A stretch of DNA of 5,316 nt. Source: Rhodocyclaceae bacterium. GTDB taxonomy: Bacteria > Pseudomonadota > Gammaproteobacteria > Burkholderiales > Rhodocyclaceae. The stretch covers positions 1 through 5,316 of the forward strand of contig JAUYFZ010000245.1 in the NCBI GenBank assembly GCA_030689585.1, read 5' to 3'. Both the position numbers and the translations under genes were made by a program. This document shows positions 1-5,316 of this stretch, in pieces (within the stretch, counting starts at the first letter, position 1; the number at the start of each line of letters is the position of its first letter). Below the pieces are notes generated by a model that saw nothing but the letters and a program-made list of their open reading frames with translations, made no database searches and was not told where the DNA came from.

Positions 1-228
1 GAAATGCCGGAAATGGACGGTTACATCCTGACAAAGAATGTCAAATCCGATGCGCGGTTCAACGGCATCCCGATCATCATGCACTCCTCACTCTCCTCCA
101 TGTCAAACCAGCAACTGGGCAAATCGGTCGGGGTCGATGAATATGTGCCGAAATTCGAGCCTCAGCGACTGGCCGAAACGCTGTCTCGCCTGTTACTGGG
201 AAACGCACCCAAAGGAAATGAGCCATGA
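1..228 (+). CDS. cheV: CheV chemotaxis coupling protein, C-terminal part of receiver domain (5' end outside window)
   Basis: Seen: an open frame from the first base, with no start codon in the window, gives 75 residues ending in TGA. It begins EMPEMDGY, the segment just after the phosphoacceptor Asp of a receiver domain; that Asp would lie two residues upstream, outside the window. The rest carries the CheV-type signature MHSSLSS (Thr/Ser switch region), then VGVD and PKF, whose Lys is the conserved receiver lysine. By hand alignment 44 of 68 residues match the same part of the next gene, so the two are tandem paralogues. Known: CheV is a CheW-like coupling domain fused to a receiver that is phosphorylated by CheA. 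Inferred: the missing 5' part encodes the CheW domain and the first half of the receiver. Its TGA overlaps the ATG of the next cheV (ATGA, 225-228), which suggests translational coupling. A lone CheY-like receiver is possible but unlikely given the match to CheV. Confidence 0.9.
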   Translation, partial: EMPEMDGYILTKNVKSDARFNGIPIIMHSSLSSMSNQQLGKSVGVDEYVPKFEPQRLAETLSRLLLGNAPKGNEP

Positions 229-1181
229 GCACCGCTGTCGCCAATACCTCCCTGCTGGAAAACATCGATGCCCGCACCAAACTGGCCGGTTCCAACCGCA
301 TGGAGATTCTGCTGTTCTCCCTGGGAACCCATGAAATCTTCGGCATCAACGTGTTCAAAGTACGTGAAGTCAGCCGAACCCCCACCATTACCAAAACCCC
401 CAACATGCCCGCCGGGGTCGAAGGTCTCATCAGTTTGCGGGGCAATGTCATCCCTGTCATTTCGCTCACGAACGCCATGCAGTTGGCCGATGCCCCCCCA
501 GGTCGAGGCGGCTCTATGATGGTGACGGAATACAGCAAGCGCACGCTGGGTTTCTTGGTGCATGGCGTCGACCGCATCATTCGCGTGGAATGGGAAAAGG
601 TTCGTGCGCCCGAATCCGTTGTCACGGGTGGATTACACGCTTACATCACCGCCATCACAGAACTGGAGGATGGTCGCCTCGTCTCCATCATTGATGTCGA
701 GCAGATACTGGCCAATACTTTCGGCGATAAGATCACCGGTCAAATCGACCCGATGGAGGATGGCGAACATTTCAATGTCTTCTTCGTCGATGATTCTGCC
801 GTGGCTCGCAAGAAAATCGCCGAAGTGATCGACAAGCTGGGCGTGGCTCACAAACATGCCTTGAATGGTCGTGAAGCCTGGACACGTTTATCTGGCATGG
901 CCGCTCATGCTCAACAGATGAACCGAGATCTGCGCGAAGAAGTCGCTTTGATCCTAGTTGATGCCGAAATGCCCGAAATGGACGGTTATGTCCTGACCAA
1001 GAACATCAAGGCTGATTCGCGTTTCAATGGCATCCCCGTGGTCATGCACTCTTCGCTGTCTTCTGAAGCCAATCGAACGATGGGGCAAAATGTCGGGGTT
1101 GATGCTTATTGTCCCAAATTCGATGGCGGTGCACTGGCCGAAACATTGCGCTCATTGCTGATGAAATCCGCCCACCAATGA
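225..1181 (+). CDS. cheV: CheV chemotaxis coupling protein (CheW domain plus receiver domain)
   Basis: A cytoplasmic protein of 318 residues, normal for CheV. Residues about 25-165 form a CheW-like domain, with [13 protein letters not shown] near the start and [17 protein letters not shown] at 65-81, the typical CheW core. Residues about 184-314 form a receiver: acidic pair Asp189/Asp190 ([12 protein letters not shown]), phosphoacceptor Asp246 in [12 protein letters not shown], switch Ser276 in VMHSSLSS, and Lys298 in CPKF. All key receiver residues are present, so it should be phosphorylatable by CheA. Known of the family: it couples receptors to CheA, and receiver phosphorylation modulates adaptation. 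The start is the ATG that overlaps the preceding stop, preceded by AAAGGAAA (211-218). It ends 16 bp before cheY. It is paralogous to the cheV truncated at the window edge. Whether the two serve different receptors cannot be told from this sequence. Confidence 0.96.
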   Translation: MSTAVANTSLLENIDARTKLAGSNRMEILLFSLGTHEIFGINVFKVREVSRTPTITKTPNMPAGVEGLISLRGNVIPVISLTNAMQLADAPPGRGGSMMVTEYSKRTLGFLVHGVDRIIRVEWEKVRAPESVVTGGLHAYITAITELEDGRLVSIIDVEQILANTFGDKITGQIDPMEDGEHFNVFFVDDSAVARKKIAEVIDKLGVAHKHALNGREAWTRLSGMAAHAQQMNRDLREEVALILVDAEMPEMDGYVLTKNIKADSRFNGIPVVMHSSLSSEANRTMGQNVGVDAYCPKFDGGALAETLRSLLMKSAHQ

Positions 1182-1197
1182 ACTTCTGGAGAAATCT

Positions 1198-1596
1198 ATG
1201 CCTGTAGACCACGCAAAAATCAAGTTTCTGGTCGTCGATGATTTTTCGACGATGCGCCGGATCGTTCGTAATCTGTTGAAAGAACTAGGGTTCACCAACG
1301 TCGAAGAAGCAGAAGATGGGGCTATCGCGCTCCAAAAACTCCAAGCCGGTAATTTTGAATTCGTGGTGTCCGACTGGAACATGCCCAACATGGACGGACT
1401 CACCCTGCTTCAGACGGTTCGTGCGGACGAAAGGCTCAAAACCTTGCCCTTCCTGATGATCACGGCCGAAGCAAAGAAGGAAAACATCATTGCCGCCGCC
1501 CAAGCCGGCGCGTCGGGTTATATCGTCAAGCCCTTTACCGCCGCCACCCTGGGCGAAAAAATGACGAAAATCTTTGAAAAACTAGGGTGGACATAA
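1198..1596 (+). CDS. cheY: CheY chemotaxis response regulator
   Basis: A single-domain receiver of 132 residues (E. coli CheY has 129) with no output domain. The catalytic set is complete: Asp14/Asp15 ([12 protein letters not shown]), phosphoacceptor Asp59 in [12 protein letters not shown], switch Thr89 in [11 protein letters not shown], aromatic Tyr108 and Lys111 in GYIVKPF. Each lies two positions beyond its E. coli counterpart (Asp57, Thr87, Tyr106, Lys109). The [13 protein letters not shown] start and the [12 protein letters not shown] segment are characteristic of flagellar-motor CheY rather than a generic receiver. Known role: phosphorylated by CheA, it binds FliM at the flagellar switch to change rotation, and CheZ dephosphorylates it. 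The start ATG has a GGAGA Shine-Dalgarno at 1188-1192, five bases upstream. The stop codon overlaps the cheZ start in TAATG, an arrangement that couples translation of the regulator to that of its phosphatase. Confidence 0.98.
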   Translation: MPVDHAKIKFLVVDDFSTMRRIVRNLLKELGFTNVEEAEDGAIALQKLQAGNFEFVVSDWNMPNMDGLTLLQTVRADERLKTLPFLMITAEAKKENIIAAAQAGASGYIVKPFTAATLGEKMTKIFEKLGWT

Positions 1597-1598
1597 TG
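1584..1598 (+). promoter_or_regulatory. Ribosome binding site and TAATG overlap that set the cheZ start
   Basis: AGGG at 1584-1587 lies eight bases before the ATG at 1596-1598, a good Shine-Dalgarno spacing. That ATG shares one base with the cheY TAA stop (1594-1596). An in-frame GTG at 1587 would add only three residues, and the AGGG would run into that codon, so it could not serve as its ribosome binding site. The ATG at 1596 is therefore preferred. Confidence 0.7.
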
Positions 1599-2429
1599 TC
1601 AGTGCCCATCAACCTAACTGAAGAAGGAGACTCGGCCGATCTGCAAGCCCTCTTCGACAGCATCGCCACCGCAGCCCCACCCGTGTCTGCCGCTTACCCC
1701 GACCCCAACACTTCAGGGGATTCGGATGAACTGCAAGCCCTGTTCGACACCGTCGTTTCCCACGTATCCGCCCCCGTTGAAGATGCCTTGAAAACGATGG
1801 CCCCTGCCTCTCCTTCTCCCGTCGATGATGACGAAGCCGTCTTTAACCGTTTGGGACAAATGACCCGCCGCTTACATGATGATTTGCGCGACTTAGGCTA
1901 TGACAAGACACTGAAAGATGTCGCCCAACAAATACCGGACACTCAGGCACGCTTGTCCTACGTGGCCCAGATGACCGAACAGGCGGCCTCTCGCGTCTTG
2001 AATGCCGCCGACATCGTTTCCCCCATTCATGCGGAACTTTCCTCCCGAAGCACTGATTTGGCAGCCCGTTGGGACAAGATGTTTGCCAATCAACTCTCCG
2101 TGGAAGAATTCAAAACACTGGCGGCCAACAGCGGGGCTTTTTTCCGAAACTGTCCGGTCATGCTCTCAACTGCCCAGGCCCAGATGACAGAAATCATGCT
2201 GGCACAGGATTTTCAGGACCTCACCGGGCAGGTACTCCGAAAAGTGGCCGACATCGTGCAAGTCATGGAATCGCAGTTACTGAAGGTGTTGATCGATGCC
2301 GTGCCAGAAGACAAAAAGCAGGCGGTGGATACCCTTATGAATGGCCCGGTCATCAGCTCAGCAGGACGTAATGATGTGGTAACCACCCAAGAGCAAGTCG
2401 ATGATCTACTCGATAGTCTTGGTTTTTGA
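1596..2429 (+). CDS. cheZ: CheZ, CheY-phosphate phosphatase with extended N-terminus
   Basis: A cytoplasmic protein of 277 residues, longer than E. coli CheZ (214). From about residue 82 it follows the E. coli protein: VFNRLGQMTRRLHDDLRDLG opens the long helical hairpin, AQMTEQAASRVLNA follows, then the catalytic segment AQDFQDLTGQV at 203-213. Asp208 and Gln212 correspond to E. coli Asp143 and Gln147, the phosphatase residues. The C-terminus QVDDLLDSLGF is the CheY-binding peptide, almost unchanged from E. coli, joined by a flexible linker (about 245-262). Inferred: a dimeric four-helix bundle that terminates the CheY~P signal. Unusual: the first 80 residues are an Ala/Pro/Asp-rich tail carrying two copies of DSxxLQALFD, 30 residues apart (12-21 and 42-51). 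The gene is coupled to cheY by TAATG and lies 16 bp before cheA. Confidence 0.97.
   Translation: MSVPINLTEEGDSADLQALFDSIATAAPPVSAAYPDPNTSGDSDELQALFDTVVSHVSAPVEDALKTMAPASPSPVDDDEAVFNRLGQMTRRLHDDLRDLGYDKTLKDVAQQIPDTQARLSYVAQMTEQAASRVLNAADIVSPIHAELSSRSTDLAARWDKMFANQLSVEEFKTLAANSGAFFRNCPVMLSTAQAQMTEIMLAQDFQDLTGQVLRKVADIVQVMESQLLKVLIDAVPEDKKQAVDTLMNGPVISSAGRNDVVTTQEQVDDLLDSLGF
1629..1757 (+). repeat. Duplicated DSxxLQALFD motif in the cheZ N-terminal extension
   Basis: Copy 1 is 1629-1667 (residues 12-24, DSADLQALFDSIA) and copy 2 is 1719-1757 (residues 42-54, DSDELQALFDTVV), spaced 90 bp apart. Eight of 13 residues and 30 of 39 bases match by hand count. The differences include several codon third positions, while the LQALFD core is unchanged, which suggests selection on the peptide. 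The segments between the copies are low-complexity and not obviously alike. The function is not known to me; the pattern resembles CheY-binding peptides of CheZ and FliM. Confidence 0.8.
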
Positions 2430-2445
2430 TTGCAAGGGATGAATC

Positions 2446-4497
2446 ATGAGTGACTTTTCAGGAATGGAAGACCTTCTCCAGGATTTTCTGGTCGAAGCCA
2501 GCGACATGCTCTCCGGTGTCGACAACAAACTCGTCGATCTCGAAAAGAATCCGAATGATCGCAACCTGTTGAACGACATCTTTCGAGGGTTTCACACCAT
2601 CAAGGGCGGCGCGGGATTTCTCAATGCCACTCATCTGGTCACCCTTTGTCACTTGACGGAAAACCTCTTCGACAAGCTGCGCACGTTTGAAATGTCCCTG
2701 TCACCCGAACTAATGGACCTCATCATGGCCGCCACCGCCGGGGTTCGGAGCATGTTTGACACATTGGAACGTGGCTCACAGCCGCGTACCGCGGATCCGG
2801 CTCTACTCGATGGGTTAAAGGCTGCACTGGCCGGTCAGTTGGTTGTACCCGCAGCGGCTCAAGGACAGCCATTGGGGGCTGTTCCTACAGCGCCTCCTCC
2901 TGTTACTGTTGCTCCTGTTACTGTTGCTCCTGCACCCACGGCGGCCCCCTCTCCCCAACCCCTCTCTCCTAAGGTGGGAGGCGCTTCTGCTACGGCGACT
3001 CCAGATTGGGATGGTCTCTTTCAAGCGGTCGCCACCACCACACCGGCTCCAGTCGCTTCGGTAGCCGTGGCTCCCCTGCCCCCCTCCGTACCCGCAGTCG
3101 CGCCACAAGTCGTCGCAGCTCCCGCACCGGCTCCCGCACCGGCCCCCGCCATGCCGTCACTTCCGGTCGTCGCGGAAACTCCAGAACAGATCATTGCCCA
3201 TGCCGTGGGTCGGCGCACCATCGACAAACCGGGTTACCAAGGCCCGCCTGCGGGCCGTCGTCCCGAAGAGAAAACACGGGACAATTCGATCCGCGTCGAT
3301 ACGGGGCGACTCGATCAGGTACTCAACCTTTCCGGTGAAATCGGTCTGACCAAAAACCGGTTGAACTCGCTACGAAGCGACATCATCAACGGTCGCTCGG
3401 ACAGCGAAACCCTGCACTCACTCGATCAATCCGTCAGTCAGCTTGATCTACTCGTGTCCGATTTGCAAAACGCGGTCATGAAGACCCGTATGCAACCGAT
3501 TGGCCGCCTGTTCCAGAAGTATCCACGCATTGCCCGCGATCTGGCCCGCTCCCTCGGAAAAGACGTGGAGCTGGTGTTGGTCGGCGAAGACACCGAAATC
3601 GACAAAACGATGATCGAGGATCTCTCCGATCCGCTCATTCACCTAATCCGCAATGCCGTAGATCACGGCGTAGAACCCTCGGCAGAACGTCCCGCACTCG
3701 GCAAACCCACCAAATCCGAAGTACGCCTAGAGGCCCGTCAGGAAGGCGATCACATCGTTCTGGTCATCTCCGACGATGGACGCGGAATGAGTGCTGAGCG
3801 TCTGCGTGCCAAAGCACTCGAAAAAGGCCTCATCACAGATGAAGAGGCCAACGCGATGGATGAACGCCAAAGCTATAACCTCGTCTTTCTGCCCGGCTTT
3901 TCAACCAAGGATGTCGCCTCCGATGTATCGGGTCGCGGGGTCGGGATGGATGTCGTCAAGACCAACATCCAGAAACTGAACGGCTCCATTGAAATCAAGT
4001 CCAGTCCAGGCAAAGGCAGTACCTTCACCATCTCCTTGCCCCTCACGCTCGCCATCCTGCCCGTATTGCTGGTGCAATTAGGAAACCAACCCTTCGCCGT
4101 GCCCCTCTCGATGGTGCGTGAAATTTTGCCCATCGACATCGCCTTGGTACAAGAAGTCGGTGGTCGGGCCACTATGGTGGTTCGTGGCGAAGTCATGCCC
4201 ATCTACCCGCTTCCCTTCCTGCTCGACTGGATACCGGAGCGCACCCCCGAATACGGTGTGCTGATGCAAACCTCCGAGCACACCTTTATCCTCGCCATTG
4301 ACGGCTTCATGGGCAGGGAAGATGCCGTCATCAAGTCCCTCGAAGATTTTCGCCCGAAGGGAGTCGCCGGTGTTACCACACTCTCCAACGGACAGATCGT
4401 GCTCATTCTCGACATGAAAGAACTGATGAGCAATCTGGGCGGCGGACGCGGCGTGCCCCGTTCCACCTTTATTCCGCCACAAGCCCTAGCCGCTTAA
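2446..4497 (+). CDS. cheA: CheA chemotaxis histidine kinase without a recognisable P2 domain
   Basis: A cytoplasmic hybrid kinase of 683 residues. The P1/Hpt domain (about 1-110) carries phospho-accepting His50 in FRGFHTIKGGAGFL. Residues about 111-278 are an Ala/Pro/Val-rich linker. P3, the dimerisation domain, begins at SIRVDTGRLDQVLNLSGEIG (281-300). P4, the ATPase, shows the N box HLIRNAVDHGVE (399-410), G1 box DDGRGM (443-448), F box FLPGFST (481-487), G2 box GRGVGMDVV (496-504) and GKGSTF (522-527). P5 (about 535-668) is the CheW-like regulatory domain. All catalytic motifs look intact. E. coli CheA has a folded P2 domain that docks CheY and CheB between P1 and P3; I see none here, only disordered-looking sequence with one isolated motif DWDGLFQAVA (187-196). 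The ATG at 2446 has AAGGGA at 2434-2439. Role: receptor- and CheV/CheW-controlled phosphorylation of CheY and the CheV receivers. Confidence 0.97.
   Translation: MSDFSGMEDLLQDFLVEASDMLSGVDNKLVDLEKNPNDRNLLNDIFRGFHTIKGGAGFLNATHLVTLCHLTENLFDKLRTFEMSLSPELMDLIMAATAGVRSMFDTLERGSQPRTADPALLDGLKAALAGQLVVPAAAQGQPLGAVPTAPPPVTVAPVTVAPAPTAAPSPQPLSPKVGGASATATPDWDGLFQAVATTTPAPVASVAVAPLPPSVPAVAPQVVAAPAPAPAPAPAMPSLPVVAETPEQIIAHAVGRRTIDKPGYQGPPAGRRPEEKTRDNSIRVDTGRLDQVLNLSGEIGLTKNRLNSLRSDIINGRSDSETLHSLDQSVSQLDLLVSDLQNAVMKTRMQPIGRLFQKYPRIARDLARSLGKDVELVLVGEDTEIDKTMIEDLSDPLIHLIRNAVDHGVEPSAERPALGKPTKSEVRLEARQEGDHIVLVISDDGRGMSAERLRAKALEKGLITDEEANAMDERQSYNLVFLPGFSTKDVASDVSGRGVGMDVVKTNIQKLNGSIEIKSSPGKGSTFTISLPLTLAILPVLLVQLGNQPFAVPLSMVREILPIDIALVQEVGGRATMVVRGEVMPIYPLPFLLDWIPERTPEYGVLMQTSEHTFILAIDGFMGREDAVIKSLEDFRPKGVAGVTTLSNGQIVLILDMKELMSNLGGGRGVPRSTFIPPQALAA
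2897..2932 (+). repeat. 15-bp tandem repeat in the cheA linker
   Basis: The unit CTCCTGTTACTGTTG occurs exactly at 2897-2911 and 2912-2926, followed by a six-base partial copy at 2927-2932. It encodes PVTVA twice in the Ala/Pro linker. The unit length keeps the frame, so changes in copy number would lengthen or shorten the linker without breaking the protein. Confidence 0.85.
2949..2983. repeat. Possible REP-like palindromic repeat remnant inside the cheA linker
   Basis: The CT-rich run CTCTCCCCAACCCCTCTC is followed by an imperfect inverted repeat: CTCTCTCC (2962-2969), loop TAA, GGTGGGAG (2973-2980). Six of eight positions form Watson-Crick pairs, one is a T-G wobble and one is a mismatch. 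From memory, this resembles the widespread proteobacterial repeats that read roughly CCCTCTCCCCAACCCTCTCCC plus a complementary arm, which encode PSPQPLSP-like peptides when they land in genes. Here the peptide is PSPQPLSPKVGGA. The match is by eye only. Confidence 0.45.
3004..3033 (+). other. Isolated DWDGLFQAVA motif in the CheA linker
   Basis: CheA residues 187-196 are the only stretch in the long P1-P3 linker with several bulky hydrophobic residues (Trp188, Leu191, Phe192) in an otherwise Ala/Pro/Val/Thr sequence. The spacing matches the CheZ N-terminal motif (DLQALFDSIA): Asp, hydrophobic, any, small, Leu, Phe, any, any, hydrophobic, Ala. It is a candidate short docking motif in place of P2; this is inference. 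Confidence 0.45.
3118..3150 (+). repeat. 12-bp tandem repeat encoding Ala-Pro in the cheA linker
   Basis: The unit GCTCCCGCACCG occurs exactly at 3118-3129 and 3130-3141, followed by a diverged partial copy at 3142-3150. It encodes an APAPAPAPAPA stretch (about CheA residues 225-235). It keeps the frame and probably forms an extended, rigid spacer. Confidence 0.85.
3241..3256. repeat. Perfect GC-rich inverted repeat inside cheA at the linker-P3 boundary
   Basis: GGCCCGC (3241-3247) and GCGGGCC (3250-3256) are exact reverse complements separated by CT. In RNA a realistic form is a six-pair stem with a four-base loop. No T tract follows, so it is not an intrinsic terminator. It lies just before the P3 coding region and may be chance in GC-rich coding DNA. 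Confidence 0.6.
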
Positions 4498-4534
4498 ACT
4501 TTCGATTCATCCATCCACCACGAAAGGAATCACC

Positions 4535-5287
4535 ATGAAACGCACGACGCTCATCGCGCTGGCTGCCCTGTCTGCACTCTCATTCTCCGCACAAGCTGAA
4601 ACACTGGAAATCTCTGGGGGCACAACCCCTTGGGCCGACAAGATCGAACCTAAACTGGCAGAATTCAAAGCCGCAGGCATCGAAATAAAATTCAACGGAG
4701 TGGGCACGGGGCGCGGCACGCTCGCCCTGATCGAAGGCAAAGTGCCCATGGCCACCGTAGGCGATACGCTCGAAGATTCCGTGGGAGCCGCCAAGAAAGC
4801 GGCCAAGCAGGAAGGCCGAGAAGTTACTGTCCCCGGCAACCTAGTTTTCACCAAAATTGGCACAGATGAACAGGTCGTCATCGTTCATAAAAGCAACACC
4901 GTTACCACACTGACCAAAGCGCAATTAAAAGACATCGGTACGGGCAAGATCACTAACTGGAAAGACGTGGGCGGCCCTGATCTGCCGATTAAAGTAGTGG
5001 TCACCGAGCCTTCACTCGCTCCCGGCCAGTTCTTCAAGAAAACGATGATGGACGGCGTGGATTATGTGCAAGGAGCCACGGAAGTGCGCTCTCCCAAAGA
5101 AGTCATCACTTGGGTATCGCGCACCCCAAGCGGTTTCGGGGCCGCCGCCGACGTGCACATGAAACAAAATCCGGGTGATGCCAAAGTCATCAAAGCACCT
5201 GTCATCATGCGTCCGATGGGTCTCATCACGATTGGACAGCCCACCGGGGCCGCCAAAAAAGTAGCCGATATGCTGGTGCAAAAATAA
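4535..5287 (+). CDS. PstS-like periplasmic solute-binding protein, ligand uncertain
   Basis: A protein of 250 residues with a clear Sec signal peptide: MKR, a hydrophobic core at 5-18, and a likely signal peptidase I site after AQA at 19-21. There is no lipobox Cys, so it should be soluble in the periplasm. It resembles the PstS/PBP-like phosphate-binding superfamily: ISGGTTPW near the N-terminus, GVGTGRGTLALIEGKVPMA at 55-73, and LTKAQLKDIGTGKITNW followed by KDVGGPDLPIKVVV (126-156), a strong family signature. Where PstS normally has an R-x-x-GSGT segment that contacts phosphate, this protein has TEPSLAPGQFF (157-167), so phosphate binding is doubtful. The ATG has AAAGGA at 4523-4528. It starts 37 bp after cheA on the same strand with no visible terminator between, so co-transcription is possible. 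No ABC permease or ATPase gene follows within the window. It could deliver ligand to a transporter or a chemoreceptor, or be an unrelated neighbour. Confidence 0.85.
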   Translation: MKRTTLIALAALSALSFSAQAETLEISGGTTPWADKIEPKLAEFKAAGIEIKFNGVGTGRGTLALIEGKVPMATVGDTLEDSVGAAKKAAKQEGREVTVPGNLVFTKIGTDEQVVIVHKSNTVTTLTKAQLKDIGTGKITNWKDVGGPDLPIKVVVTEPSLAPGQFFKKTMMDGVDYVQGATEVRSPKEVITWVSRTPSGFGAAADVHMKQNPGDAKVIKAPVIMRPMGLITIGQPTGAAKKVADMLVQK

Positions 5288-5316
5288 TTGTAACCACTCA
5301 GGTCCGGTCGGAACAC

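Noticed and set aside
77..625. A 182-codon open frame on the - strand opposite cheV
   Set aside because: It lies fully opposite a clear CheV gene and has no recognisable domain; it is a by-product of codon use. The same holds for the other antisense frames, including 3873-4202, 4078-4482 and 4507-4881.
1587..1595. GTG at 1587 as an alternative cheZ start
   Set aside because: It adds only three residues and has no properly spaced Shine-Dalgarno; the ATG at 1596 has AGGG eight bases upstream.
2843..3338. Leu-rich and Arg-rich frames overlapping the cheA linker
   Set aside because: They are frame shadows of the repetitive Ala/Pro-coding DNA; the cheA frame is continuous from P1 to P5, so there is no frameshift either.
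4495..4521. Sigma-28-like promoter before the PstS-like gene (TAAACTTT at 4495-4502)
   Set aside because: The -35-like box has one mismatch, but the sequence 11 bases on (TCCACCAC) matches GCCGATAA at only three of eight positions, and it would leave almost no leader.
5303..5316. Hairpin or terminator after the PstS-like gene (around TCCGGTCGGA)
   Set aside because: The core has four pairs and a two-base loop, with no T tract in view; the window ends before a longer structure could be judged.

Overview
The window is a compact stretch of a bacterial chemotaxis signalling operon, all on the + strand, followed by one gene for a secreted solute-binding protein. A CheZ-type phosphatase together with tandem CheV proteins points to a gamma- or betaproteobacterium with moderately GC-rich DNA. 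I lean towards a gammaproteobacterium but cannot name a genus.

Layout: 1-228 is the 3' end of a cheV gene (receiver domain only, cut by the window edge). 225-1181 is a complete second cheV. 1198-1596 is cheY, 1596-2429 is cheZ and 2446-4497 is cheA. After a 37-bp gap, 4535-5287 encodes a PstS-like periplasmic binding protein with a signal peptide. The last 29 bases hold no gene I can support. The chemotaxis genes overlap by 4 bp and 1 bp or are separated by only 16 bp, so they are almost certainly co-transcribed from a promoter upstream of the window. No promoter or terminator is convincing inside the window, and there is no gap longer than 300 bp.

How the genes fit together: CheA autophosphorylates on His50 of its Hpt domain and passes phosphate to CheY (Asp59), which acts on the flagellar motor. 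CheZ (Asp208, Gln212) removes it. The CheV proteins couple receptors to CheA through a CheW-like domain and carry their own receiver domain, which may act as an adaptation device or phosphate sink. No cheW, cheR, cheB or receptor gene is in the window.

The core enzymes look intact and ordinary. The unusual points are in the connecting regions. CheZ has an N-terminal extension of about 64 residues relative to E. coli CheZ, carrying a duplicated DSxxLQALFD motif. CheA has no recognisable P2 (CheY-docking) domain; in its place is a long Ala/Pro linker with an isolated motif of similar shape, a segment that looks like a domesticated REP-like repeat, and two short tandem repeats. The PstS-like protein lacks the usual phosphate-contacting SGT segment. 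I see no clearly new multi-gene system. The short-motif idea is the most testable lead.
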